This document shows positions 46,435-54,784 of a DNA stretch of 64,000 nt, one piece after another. A program made the translations under genes and the position numbers. Source of the stretch: Bifidobacterium panos. GTDB lineage: Bacteria > Actinomycetota > Actinomycetes > Actinomycetales > Bifidobacteriaceae. The notes below the pieces were generated by a model that worked only from the letters and a program-made list of their open reading frames with translations, was not told where the DNA came from and made no database searches. Location: NCBI RefSeq assembly GCF_012932445.1, contig NZ_JAAIIJ010000004.1, positions 38,746-102,745 of the forward strand, in the 5' to 3' direction. Numbering within the stretch: the stretch's first letter is position 1; each line of letters starts with the position of its first letter.

Positions 46435-47853
46435 ATGGCTCAACAGTCTGAAGCTTCAATTCCTAGGGTTGGCAAGCGCAAGTGGGGGTACGACGCCGAG
46501 CAGGTGGATGAGTTCCTCGATCACGCGCATGCGCTGTATGACAGCGACAATGTGCAACTGACTCAGCGGGACATTCAGAAGGCCTCTTTCAAGCTGACTC
46601 GAGGAGGCTACGACATCGCGCAGGTGGATGCGGCGCTTATGCGTTTGGAGCGCGCGGTGGTCGATAAGCAGACCACGTGGGAGATTTCCCAGCATGGGCG
46701 CGTCGCATGGAAGGCGCAGACCGAAGACTTGTATCGTCAAATCGCGCGGCATGCGAGCCGTACGGAGCGTGAGCGTTTCGGCGAAGGCAAGAAGGGCGAG
46801 CCTTCCTATGACCGCAAGCAGGTCGACAAGCTTACGGATGATATCGTGAGCAAGTGCGCCGCCGAACTTGGTTTGGAAGGCGCCGAGGTGGGCAATGCGC
46901 GTGATTTGGACAAGATCACAGCGGCGCACGTGGCGAACATCGTATTCACCCAGCGTAATGGCAAAAAGGGGTACAGCGAACGGCAAGTCGATTATTTCCT
47001 AGGTGCCTGTATTCAGTTGCTTAGCCGCCTTGAATCCTATGAGCGTCTCACCGGCTACGTTGCCGCAGACGACGCCGACACCGCCGCCGCGGAACCAGTC
47101 GCGGCACCGGCTCCTGCCGAAACTGGTGTGACACCACTGTTCTCCCAAGGCATGCAGGCTCATCCCCGTGCTGACGAGTCCATCGAAACGCCGCACTCAT
47201 TCGCACCGGGTGGCGACGCGCAGAGTTTCGAGGCGTTGAGCCAAGCCGAGCAGAGTCTGTTCACGCCGAAAGCGCCGGCTGTCCAGCGGGAGGTGCAGGT
47301 TGCGCCGGTCGAGCAGCCTGAGCAACAGCCTGAGCGATATGCGAAGTTAGAGCAGTATGCGCGGCCTGTGAAGTCTGTGGAGTCCGAGTTGCCTGTGCAA
47401 TCTGTGCAGTCTGTCCAGTCTGACCTGCCTATGCAGCATGTACGGTCTGTGCAGCCGGAGCGGTATGCGCAGTCTGAACAATCTGCGCAACCTGTACAAT
47501 TTGCGCAATCTGTGCAGCCTGTACAGCCTGTGCAACCCATGCAACCTGTACAACCTGCGCAACCCGAAAAGAGTGCGCCGGCCTCCTTTGCCCCCACGTC
47601 CAAACCGGAGGAGAGACCTGCCAGCGCGTCCGCGTCGCTCGCTTCTCTCGCGGACATGGTCGAGGCCACTTCGCAAGAGATGCCCGCGATTGATATCCCG
47701 AGCTTGCCGCAGATGCCGAACCTTGACGCGCCCAATCCTTTCGTGTCAAGTTCCTTGCCTCCCTCCTTCGTGCCCACCGGGCAGGAGAATGCCGATGGGG
47801 CAACGTACGATCCGGCTTCCTCAGCCGCTGATGACGAAAAGAAAGAGCAGTGA
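46435..47853 (+). CDS. DivIVA-like protein with Gln-rich repeat tail
   Basis: A 472-residue protein. The N-terminal part (about residues 1-210) has four DivIVA-like segments: WGYDAEQVDEFLDHA, GYDIAQVDAALMRLERA, SYDRKQVDKLTDDI and GYSERQVDYFLGACIQLL, the family signature for membrane-curvature proteins that organise pole growth and division. The tail from about residue 290 is a low-complexity region of repeated VQP/SVQ units. A strong AGGAGG site precedes the ATG. The gene overlaps dxr by 4 bases (GTGA), so they share a transcript; a direct link to polar growth is inferred. Confidence 0.85.
   Translation: MAQQSEASIPRVGKRKWGYDAEQVDEFLDHAHALYDSDNVQLTQRDIQKASFKLTRGGYDIAQVDAALMRLERAVVDKQTTWEISQHGRVAWKAQTEDLYRQIARHASRTERERFGEGKKGEPSYDRKQVDKLTDDIVSKCAAELGLEGAEVGNARDLDKITAAHVANIVFTQRNGKKGYSERQVDYFLGACIQLLSRLESYERLTGYVAADDADTAAAEPVAAPAPAETGVTPLFSQGMQAHPRADESIETPHSFAPGGDAQSFEALSQAEQSLFTPKAPAVQREVQVAPVEQPEQQPERYAKLEQYARPVKSVESELPVQSVQSVQSDLPMQHVRSVQPERYAQSEQSAQPVQFAQSVQPVQPVQPMQPVQPAQPEKSAPASFAPTSKPEERPASASASLASLADMVEATSQEMPAIDIPSLPQMPNLDAPNPFVSSSLPPSFVPTGQENADGATYDPASSAADDEKKEQ
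47390..47570 (+). repeat. Short tandem repeats coding VQP/SVQ units
   Basis: Within the DivIVA-like gene the 9-base pattern CCTGTGCAA (and variants CAGTCTGTG, CCTGTACAG) recurs many times and keeps frame, encoding Val-Gln-Pro and Ser-Val-Gln steps. It is imperfect, so the unit has drifted. Confidence 0.7.
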
Positions 47854-49037
47854 GCCACAACAACACGGTTGTCATTCTCGGTTCCACCGGATCCATCGGC
47901 ACCCAGGGGCTTGATGTCATCGCGCGTCACCCCGAGCGGTTCACTGTTGCGGGGCTTGCGGCCGGGGGCGCGCATGTCGATTTGCTGGCGCGGCAAGCGG
48001 CGCGTTTCCATGTGCCCACGGTCGCGGTGTTCGATGTTGCTGCCGCCAAGCCGCTGCGCGAGGCTCTTGACCAAGCCGGTGCCACCGGCACGGCGGTCGA
48101 GGCGGGTGCCCAGGCCGTCGTCGCTTTGTCCGGAACGGGTGCGGATGTCGTGCTCAACGGCATCACCGGTTCGATTGGTTTGGAACCGTCCATCGCCGCG
48201 CTCAAGGCCGGTTCCCAACTGGCTTTGGCCAATAAGGAATCCGTGGTGGCAGGTGGCCATCTGCTGTTCGGCGCGCAGGTGCGTTCAAGTCAGATCAATC
48301 CGGTTGATTCCGAACATTCCGCCATATGGCAGTCGTTGCGTTCCGGCTCCCATGCGGAAGTCGCCAAGCTCATCGTCACCGCGTCCGGCGGGCCGTTCAG
48401 GGGGCGCAAGCGCGATCAGATGGCTGATATCACACCCGAACAGGCGTTGAACCATCCAACATGGAATATGGGCCCGGTGGTGACCATCAACTCATCCACC
48501 TTGATGAACAAGGGGCTTGAGGTCATCGAGGCTTCGCGTCTGTTCGATATTCCCCCTGAACGCGTCGAGGTGACGGTGCACCCGCAATCCATCGTGCATT
48601 CGATGGTCGAATTCGTCGACGGTGCCACCATCTGCCAGGCTTCCCCGCCGGATATGCGCCTGCCGATCGCGCTTGGCCTGTCCGCGCCGGAGCGGCTTGG
48701 GGACGTGGCCGCCGCCTGTGACTGGACGAAGGCGGCCGAATGGACGTTCGAGCCGCTGGACGACGAGGCATTTCCTGCCGTTGCCCTGGCGCGTCACTGT
48801 CTTGCCGCATCCGAAAAACATACCGCCGTGCTCAACGCGGCCAACGAACAGGCCGTGCATGCCTTCCTGGAACACCGGTTGCCGTATCTGGGCATTGTGG
48901 ACACGGTCAAGGCCGTGCTCGACCGCATGGATGCCGAGTTGCGTGGTGCCCCATTGTTCGCAGACGTGGAGGAAATGAGCCAAATCGAATATGAGGCGCG
49001 CAGCTTAGCCGACGCTCTGATAAACCGGCAACAGTAG
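47850..49037 (+). CDS. dxr: 1-deoxy-D-xylulose 5-phosphate reductoisomerase
   Basis: A 395-residue enzyme. NADPH-binding start LGSTGSIGTQGLDVI, the LALANKESVV segment, the catalytic/metal-binding NPVDSEHSAIWQ, and NHPTWNMGPVVTINSSTLMNKGLEVIEA are all in place. It carries out the first committed step of the MEP isoprenoid pathway. The GTG start overlaps the DivIVA-like stop. ispG follows 70 bases on, so two MEP steps are adjacent and uppS lies further downstream. Confidence 0.96.
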   Translation: MSHNNTVVILGSTGSIGTQGLDVIARHPERFTVAGLAAGGAHVDLLARQAARFHVPTVAVFDVAAAKPLREALDQAGATGTAVEAGAQAVVALSGTGADVVLNGITGSIGLEPSIAALKAGSQLALANKESVVAGGHLLFGAQVRSSQINPVDSEHSAIWQSLRSGSHAEVAKLIVTASGGPFRGRKRDQMADITPEQALNHPTWNMGPVVTINSSTLMNKGLEVIEASRLFDIPPERVEVTVHPQSIVHSMVEFVDGATICQASPPDMRLPIALGLSAPERLGDVAAACDWTKAAEWTFEPLDDEAFPAVALARHCLAASEKHTAVLNAANEQAVHAFLEHRLPYLGIVDTVKAVLDRMDAELRGAPLFADVEEMSQIEYEARSLADALINRQQ

Positions 49038-49107
49038 TCGACCCCCGCAAGCGGGAGGTGTCGGCGGATCCAAGCCAAGTAAGCCATGAGAATTGCGAGT
49101 GAGAACC

Positions 49108-50295
49108 ATGCCAGACGCGCCAAAACCATTCCGTAAGACAGGCGATCCCGCCGTATTGGCCAGCGAAAGCCCGCTGCATCCGCGTCGACCTTCACGCCGC
49201 ATTATGGTCGGCCCGGTGCCGGTTGGTGCTGGTGCGCCGATTTCCGTGCAGTCAATGACGAATACCCTCACAGCCGACATCAACGCCACACTGCAGCAGA
49301 TCGCCGAACTGGCCGCCGCCGGCTGCGATATCGTGCGCGTGGCGGTGCCCAGCCAGGATGATGCCGACGCGCTGCCCGCCATTTGCGCCAAATCGCCGAT
49401 TCCGGTGATTGCGGACATCCACTTCCAAAGCAAATACGTGTTCCAGGCCATCGACGCGGGGTGCGCCGCCGTGCGCGTCAACCCGGGCAACATCCGCAAG
49501 TTCAGCGAGGTCGGGCCGTCCATCTGCAAGGCCGCCACCGATGCGGGCATCTCCCTGCGCATCGGCGTGAACGCCGGTTCGCTCGACAAGGAGCTGTACG
49601 CCAAATACGGCGGGCCCACGCCCGAGGCGCTGGTCGCCTCCGCGCTCAAGGAAGCGCACATGTTCGAGGATGTGGGCTTTAAGGATTTCAAAATCTCCGT
49701 CAAGCACCATGATGTGATCACGATGGTCGAAACCTACCGTCTGCTCGCTTCCAAAGGCGACTGGCCGCTGCATCTGGGCGTCACCGAGGCCGGCCCGGCG
49801 TGGCAGGGCACCATCAAGTCATGTCTCGCGTTCGGGGCGTTGCTGGCCGAGGGCATCGGCGACACGATTCGCGTCTCGCTGTCCGCACCGCCCGTCGAAG
49901 AGGTGAAGGTGGGCTGCAAACTGTTGGAGTATATGGGTCTTCGCCCGCGCAAGTTCGACATCATTTCCTGCCCGAGCTGCGGGCGCGCGCAGGTGGACGT
50001 GATTGAGCTGGCCGCCGCGGTGACCGAAGGGTTGAAGGACGTGACCGCGCCGATTCGCGTGGCTGTGATGGGTTGCATCGTCAACGGCCCGGGCGAGGCG
50101 CGCGAGGCCGATTTGGGTGTTGCGTCCGGCAACGGCAAAGGGCAGATCATTGTCAAGGGCAAGGTCGTCGAAACGGTCCCCGAAGATCGTATCGTGGAAA
50201 CGCTGCTCGCCAGGGCGCAAGTCATTGCCGCCCAAATGGAATCCGAAGGCCAAATCCCCGAAACCTCCACCGGCCCCATCGTCGTTCCGGTCTAG
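49108..50295 (+). CDS. ispG: 4-hydroxy-3-methylbut-2-enyl diphosphate synthase
   Basis: A 395-residue IspG of the two-domain type. Its iron-sulfur cluster ligands lie in [12 protein letters not shown] and the later [12 protein letters not shown], and the TIM-barrel start includes [10 protein letters not shown]. It acts on MEcPP to give HMBPP. The ATG at 49108 follows GTGAG; the frame is open five codons earlier from a TTG. Cluster assembly by SUF-type genes would be needed and is not in the window. Confidence 0.96.
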   Translation: MPDAPKPFRKTGDPAVLASESPLHPRRPSRRIMVGPVPVGAGAPISVQSMTNTLTADINATLQQIAELAAAGCDIVRVAVPSQDDADALPAICAKSPIPVIADIHFQSKYVFQAIDAGCAAVRVNPGNIRKFSEVGPSICKAATDAGISLRIGVNAGSLDKELYAKYGGPTPEALVASALKEAHMFEDVGFKDFKISVKHHDVITMVETYRLLASKGDWPLHLGVTEAGPAWQGTIKSCLAFGALLAEGIGDTIRVSLSAPPVEEVKVGCKLLEYMGLRPRKFDIISCPSCGRAQVDVIELAAAVTEGLKDVTAPIRVAVMGCIVNGPGEAREADLGVASGNGKGQIIVKGKVVETVPEDRIVETLLARAQVIAAQMESEGQIPETSTGPIVVPV

Positions 50296-50302
50296 CCATT
50301 TT

Positions 50303-50388
50303 CCATGGCGCGGTGTTTTCCCCGTGGCGCAATATCATAAAACGTTGAAATAGCAACAAAACCGCGCCATGAAAACACCGCGCCATGG
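50303..50388. repeat. 18-bp perfect inverted repeat
   Basis: CCATGGCGCGGTGTTTTC (50303-50320) is matched exactly by its complement at 50371-50388, with a 50-base spacer that contains another CGTGGCGC. It lies between ispG and the following gene and is not followed by T residues. Confidence 0.8.
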
Positions 50389-50399
50389 GAGCTGGCGGG

Positions 50400-52271
50400 G
50401 TGAAACGTAGAATGGCGGTTGTGTCGAATTCAGGAGCAAGCGCCGACGGGCGGTCGCAGTGGTCCGCAGGGCGCAGGCTTGCGGTGAGTCTGCCGATTTT
50501 TATTGTCATGGTTGGGCTGCTGGTCTCCATTTCCAATCTCACTACTGTTCCGTGGGATAACAATCCCACCGGGCAGACTATTGAGACGCTCACCTCCGAT
50601 ACGGCCGTCACTTTCGCCGCCGACGAAACGAAGGGTGTGTCGGCCGATACAGCCGGCAATGCCGCACTTGATCAGGCGGGAACATACGAGGTTTCCAAGC
50701 GCGCGGTTGTGCTTGAGGTGGCGCGTGACGGCACGCTGGTCGGTTCCCCGCACGAAGTGGCGGTTGACGAGAACGGCGATGTTTCGCAGCAAACACCCGA
50801 TAACAGCACCGACACCGGCAGCGGCACTGGCGACAGCGACGGCGTGACGCAACACATCACCGTGCTCATCCGTGAACCGGTCGGAGCCCAAGGCAAGCAC
50901 CCCGGCATGGTGTTCCTGCACGGCGCCGGATATGGCACCGCCTACAACTCCTTCGGCGATGTGGCCGAAACCCTCGCTTCCGCCGGCTTCGTCACCGCCG
51001 TGCCCGACAAGCCCGTGTGGAACACCTCGGATGTGACGCGTGACTATCCGGCCTCCGCCCGCGCTTATGATGCGGTGGTCGGATTGCTGCGCGACAGCGG
51101 CAACGTGGACGCGGACAAGGTCGGCCTGTACGCCACGTCCGAATCCTCATGGATCGCGCAATATGTGGTGGACAGCGATCGGCGCATCGCATTCCAGGTG
51201 CTCCTAAGCCCCATGGTGTTCACCCCGCGCCAATCGCTCGGCTTCTTCGTCTCGCAGGACTTCGCGCTGGTCGGAGCGAATGAAGGCTATCAATCCATCG
51301 TGCGGCGTGTGTTCAACAGCGATGCCGCATTGGTCGGCTTGCATAATTTCGATCTCGATCTGCCCGAAACGACGGCGTATCGCGTGCCCACCCTCGTGGC
51401 GTATGGTTCCAAAGACGTGATGACCGCGCAGGTCGAGGGAGCCAAACGCATCCTGACCAAAGCGCACGAGGCGGGCAACTGGGACGTGACCATACGCAGC
51501 TATCCGATAGCCAACCATGTGCTGCGTCTCGGTGACGAATCGCAAAGTGGCACACAGTTCGCGGACGACTATCTGAAAGATTTGACGGCCTGGGCTTCAG
51601 GCACCGCGCTGGGACTGCAGCAAACCAGCGAGCGGGTGGCCGGCAGCACCATCTACCAGTCGATCGCCGTGCCCGACGAGTTGCGGCCGCGCACCGCAAT
51701 GACGGCGTATGGGTTGATCCTGCACGTCGACACGGTGCTGTTGCTCGTCATTACCGCGGTGATGTGGTTGGTGGCGCTCGGGCGGCGGGTGCGCTGGCGG
51801 TGGGGCGGGCGGTCGCGCGGCGCTTCAGGCCGGAGAAGCGGCAATGACCCCCTGGGCTTCACGCATGGGTTCGGCAATGCGCTCGTGACCTTGAGCATCA
51901 CCACCTTGGCGACGTTGCTGCTGTTCGGCGCAGGCCTCGCCCAAGTGATTCTGGCCGTGATGCGCCTAGATTGGGGTGCCGCCCCCGACGAGGAACCCGG
52001 TATGATCTGGTGGAGCTGGCCCGTCATCCAAGTGGTGTGCACTGTGGTGGTGTGGGCATGGTCGCGCGTGTTCGCCCGGCTGATCGAAGTGGCTGTGGAC
52101 CGCGGAATCCTAGCGTGGCCGCCGCGTGCGGGCGCGATTCGTTCGGTGGTCAGTGGCTCCAAACCGGTGCTCGCCTCGACACGCTTCGCGCGAGTGCTGT
52201 TCTGGCTCACGTTCGCGGCCATGCTGCATGTGCTATTCGTCTTCGCCTTCTGGGGGCTGTTCATATACTGA
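50400..52271 (+). CDS. Alpha/beta hydrolase with C-terminal membrane segments
   Basis: About 623 residues: one membrane segment near the start (LPIFIVMVGLLVSISNL), an extracellular alpha/beta-hydrolase domain (about 165-400) with MVFLHGAGYG (oxyanion), the nucleophile elbow VGLYATSESSW, LVAYGSKDVM (Asp) and PIANHVL (His), and at least three membrane segments after residue 440 (LILHVDTVLLLVITAVMWL). The nucleophile elbow departs from GxSxG, so activity is not assured. A GTG at 50400 and an ATG at 50412 are both possible starts. It lies between ispG and recO and may belong to their transcript. Confidence 0.78.
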   Translation: MKRRMAVVSNSGASADGRSQWSAGRRLAVSLPIFIVMVGLLVSISNLTTVPWDNNPTGQTIETLTSDTAVTFAADETKGVSADTAGNAALDQAGTYEVSKRAVVLEVARDGTLVGSPHEVAVDENGDVSQQTPDNSTDTGSGTGDSDGVTQHITVLIREPVGAQGKHPGMVFLHGAGYGTAYNSFGDVAETLASAGFVTAVPDKPVWNTSDVTRDYPASARAYDAVVGLLRDSGNVDADKVGLYATSESSWIAQYVVDSDRRIAFQVLLSPMVFTPRQSLGFFVSQDFALVGANEGYQSIVRRVFNSDAALVGLHNFDLDLPETTAYRVPTLVAYGSKDVMTAQVEGAKRILTKAHEAGNWDVTIRSYPIANHVLRLGDESQSGTQFADDYLKDLTAWASGTALGLQQTSERVAGSTIYQSIAVPDELRPRTAMTAYGLILHVDTVLLLVITAVMWLVALGRRVRWRWGGRSRGASGRRSGNDPLGFTHGFGNALVTLSITTLATLLLFGAGLAQVILAVMRLDWGAAPDEEPGMIWWSWPVIQVVCTVVVWAWSRVFARLIEVAVDRGILAWPPRAGAIRSVVSGSKPVLASTRFARVLFWLTFAAMLHVLFVFAFWGLFIY

Positions 52272-52283
52272 GGGAAGTGAGCG

Positions 52284-53000
52284 ATGGCGTTATATCGCGA
52301 TGAAGGCGTGGTGCTGCGCACGGCCAAACTCGGCGAGGCCGACCGCATCATCACCCTGCTCACGCGCTCGCACGGCAAGGTTCGCGCGGTCGCCAAAGGG
52401 GTGCGACGTTCCAAATCGCGTTTCGGCGGGCGGCTTGAGCCGTTCATGCGCGCCGATCTGCTGATAGCGCAAGGGCGCTCGCTGGACGTGATCTCGCAAG
52501 CGGAATCGCTGGCCGCCTATGCCGCGCCGATCAGCGCCGATTTCGAGGCGTATTCGGCGGCGAACGTCATCGCCGAAACCGCCGACAAGCTGGTTGCCGC
52601 CGAAAACGAACGTACGGGCGCGCAATACCGCTTGCTGGTCGGGGCCTTGAACGCGCTGGCGAAGCATGCCCACGCGCCCCGGCTCATCTCGGCATCGTAT
52701 GTGATGCGCGCCCTGTCGCTCGCCGGCTGGACGCCCAGACTCTCCTCATGCGTGGTGTGCGGCGGGACAGATGCGGCGTTTTTCTCCGTGCCCGATGGCG
52801 GCGCGATGTGCGCGAACGACCATACCACGCAATCGCATCGTGTCGCCCAACCGACGTTGTGCCAGCTGGAGGCGCTGCTGAACGGCGATTGGGCGGCGCT
52901 TCAAGGCGTCACGGAGCCGTTGCCTGAAACCTCGCGCATCGTTGAGGATTGGGCTGAATACTATCTCGAACGCCCCTTACGTTCGTTGCGCATTTCGTAG
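52284..53000 (+). CDS. recO: DNA repair protein RecO
   Basis: A 238-residue protein: the OB-fold N-terminus (EGVVLRTAKLGEADRIITLLTRSHGKVRAVAKGVRRSKSRFGG), a helical middle and a zinc-finger-like region with CVVCG and MCANDH (two Cys plus a third Cys and a His). RecO loads RecA on gapped DNA in the RecFOR pathway. The start follows GGGAAGTGAGCG. It is closely spaced with the hydrolase upstream and uppS downstream. Confidence 0.94.
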   Translation: MALYRDEGVVLRTAKLGEADRIITLLTRSHGKVRAVAKGVRRSKSRFGGRLEPFMRADLLIAQGRSLDVISQAESLAAYAAPISADFEAYSAANVIAETADKLVAAENERTGAQYRLLVGALNALAKHAHAPRLISASYVMRALSLAGWTPRLSSCVVCGGTDAAFFSVPDGGAMCANDHTTQSHRVAQPTLCQLEALLNGDWAALQGVTEPLPETSRIVEDWAEYYLERPLRSLRIS

Positions 53001-53030
53001 TCGTTCGGCGTGGTTGCTAGATTGTGACAT

Positions 53031-53816
53031 ATGGCTTTTGAACACGTGGACTATACGTCGCTGAGCGTTCCCGATGCCCCCTTCTCGGATCCCTCGCGTA
53101 TCCCCGATTTCCCCAAAGGCAAGGTGCCGCGCCATGTGGGTGTGATCATGGACGGCAACGGGCGTTGGGCCAAGGAGCGCGGCTTGGTGCGCACCAACGG
53201 CCATCAGGCCGCCGAACCCGTGGTGTTCGACACCATCGCTGGTGCCATCGAAGCGGGCGTGCGCTACTTAAGCCTCTATACCTTCTCCACCGAGAATTGG
53301 AAGCGCAGCCCTCAGGAGGTGCGTTTCCTGATGGGCTTCTCGCGCGACATCATTCACCGCCGCGTGGCGCAGATGGACGAATGGGGCGTGCGCGTGCGCT
53401 GGTCGGGCCGCCGCCCGAAGCTGTGGAAGTCGGTGATCGACGAGCTTGAGGTGGCGATGGAGCGTACCAAGCGCAACAAGACCATTGACGTGGTGTTCTG
53501 CATCAACTACGGCGGGCGCGCCGAAATCGCCGACGCCTGCGCCGCCATCGCGCGTGAGGTGCGCGAGGGGCGCATCAGCGGTGAGCGCGTCACCGAGAAG
53601 ATGGTGGCCGAGCATCTGTACAACCCCGACATTCCCGATTGCGATTTGGTGATCCGCACCTCGGGCGAACAGCGCACGTCCAACTTCCTGCCGTGGCAGG
53701 CCGCCTATGCCGAACTCGATTTCGTACCCGAACTCTTCCCCGACTGCGGCCGCGAGGTGCTGTGGCGCTCCATCGACCACTACATCCACCGCGACCGTCG
53801 CTTCGGCACCGCGTGA
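53031..53816 (+). CDS. uppS: Isoprenyl transferase (undecaprenyl diphosphate synthase)
   Basis: A 261-residue cis-prenyltransferase with VIMDGNGRWAKERG, TFSTENWKR, the RVRWSGRR segment and the C-terminal RTSGEQRTSNFLPWQAAYAEL. It condenses isopentenyl units into the lipid carrier for wall polymers. Following dxr and ispG in the same block it completes the link from MEP pathway to cell wall. The next gene is a toxin-antitoxin pair. Confidence 0.95.
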   Translation: MAFEHVDYTSLSVPDAPFSDPSRIPDFPKGKVPRHVGVIMDGNGRWAKERGLVRTNGHQAAEPVVFDTIAGAIEAGVRYLSLYTFSTENWKRSPQEVRFLMGFSRDIIHRRVAQMDEWGVRVRWSGRRPKLWKSVIDELEVAMERTKRNKTIDVVFCINYGGRAEIADACAAIAREVREGRISGERVTEKMVAEHLYNPDIPDCDLVIRTSGEQRTSNFLPWQAAYAELDFVPELFPDCGREVLWRSIDHYIHRDRRFGTA

Positions 53817-53838
53817 GTAACTGCCGCGCCTTCGACAC

Positions 53839-53857
53839 CTGCTATACTGTATAGCAG
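53839..53857. promoter_or_regulatory. Operator/promoter of the RHH-PIN locus
   Basis: CTGCTATAC-T-GTATAGCAG is a perfect palindrome 43 bases upstream of the antitoxin start, followed by AT-rich TATAGTATAT promoter-like sequence. Antitoxin autoregulation at such palindromes is usual for RHH modules. Confidence 0.65.
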
Positions 53858-53899
53858 TATGGCATATATAGTATATGGGATGGCACACGAGGGGGCGCT

Positions 53900-54280
53900 A
53901 TGGCAACAGTGCAGATGAACAGCCGCATTGATGAAGGCCTGAAGGAACGATACGAGCGTGTGCTCTCCGAACATGGGTGGCAGCATAGTCAGGTGATGCG
54001 TCAGCTGTGCGAATACGTTGCTGACGAAGGCGATCTGCCGGCTCTGCGGACCACCTCCCAGCGCGACGAGCAGGCTCGGGTGCGTGCGCGTCGGCTGAAA
54101 GCGCTGAGCAACTTTTCCGGGTGCGTCAAACGCGAACTTGCCAAGGCCGGGTTGATGACATCGTCGCAAGCATTGCTGCCTGATATGACTGATGCCGAAT
54201 TGAAGGAATGGAGGCGTGATTCGCTGGGTGAGGATTATCTCGCCGATCTGCAGCGGCGCCGGCTTGCGGCAGGGGAGTAG
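53900..54280 (+). CDS. RHH-type antitoxin (RelB/DinJ-like)
   Basis: A 126-residue protein whose first ~50 residues (ATVQMNSRIDEGLKERYERVLSEHGWQHSQVMRQLCEYVADEG) match the ribbon-helix-helix of RelB/DinJ-like antitoxins. The rest is charged and probably wraps the toxin. It starts after a GGGGG site and ends 4 bases before a PIN-domain toxin. A perfect palindrome upstream is a likely autoregulatory operator. Longer than usual RelB antitoxins (about 80-90 residues). Confidence 0.82.
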   Translation: MATVQMNSRIDEGLKERYERVLSEHGWQHSQVMRQLCEYVADEGDLPALRTTSQRDEQARVRARRLKALSNFSGCVKRELAKAGLMTSSQALLPDMTDAELKEWRRDSLGEDYLADLQRRRLAAGE

Positions 54281-54284
54281 CGTT

Positions 54285-54770
54285 ATGCAACGAGAAACGA
54301 TTGTGCTGTGTGATAGCAACATTTTGATTGATCAGGCGCTGGACTGTGGGCCGTGGAGTTCCCGCATCGCGGCTTTCATGGAGCGGGCCGTCGCCAACGA
54401 CGTGACCATTGCGGCCACGTCATTGGCGATAAAGGATTTGTCATACGCCGTGCATTGCGTGATGAAACGCCGGTGGCTTCATTCCGAGTCCGTCGTGGAA
54501 TCAGCCACGGCCAAGAAGGTGATTCCGGGCGTTCTGCGACATACGCTGCACAGCGCGATTGAGCTATACAAAATCGTGCCAATTGGCGAGTCGGAATGTC
54601 AGCGCGCAATGGCTCTGGAAAGCCGGCACAGTGATTTTGAAGACAATCTCATCATTGCCGCCGGCGAAAGCATCGGGGCGGTGCGTATAGCGACATACGA
54701 TGAGCAGTTGATCAAACACTTTCCCGACCTGTGCGCCAAACCGGAAGACATCGCATTGCCCGGAGATTGA
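54285..54770 (+). CDS. PIN-domain toxin (VapC-like RNase)
   Basis: A 161-residue PIN protein. Acidic active-site residues are seen in LCDSNILIDQ and in the later HSDFEDNLIIAAGESIGAVRIATYDEQL. VapC-type PIN toxins cleave specific tRNA or rRNA. The ATG at 54285 follows GGGGAG, 4 bases after the antitoxin stop, so the pair is an operon. The frame opens at 54216 inside the antitoxin gene, but that start is not used. PIN with a RelB/DinJ-like partner is a less common pairing than the classic VapB. Confidence 0.85.
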   Translation: MQRETIVLCDSNILIDQALDCGPWSSRIAAFMERAVANDVTIAATSLAIKDLSYAVHCVMKRRWLHSESVVESATAKKVIPGVLRHTLHSAIELYKIVPIGESECQRAMALESRHSDFEDNLIIAAGESIGAVRIATYDEQLIKHFPDLCAKPEDIALPGD

Positions 54771-54784
54771 TAGCTGAGCCGAGC

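Noticed and set aside
49038..49107. Terminator between dxr and ispG
   Set aside because: CCCCCGCAAGCGGGAGG can form a small hairpin but no T tract follows, so read-through into ispG is likely.
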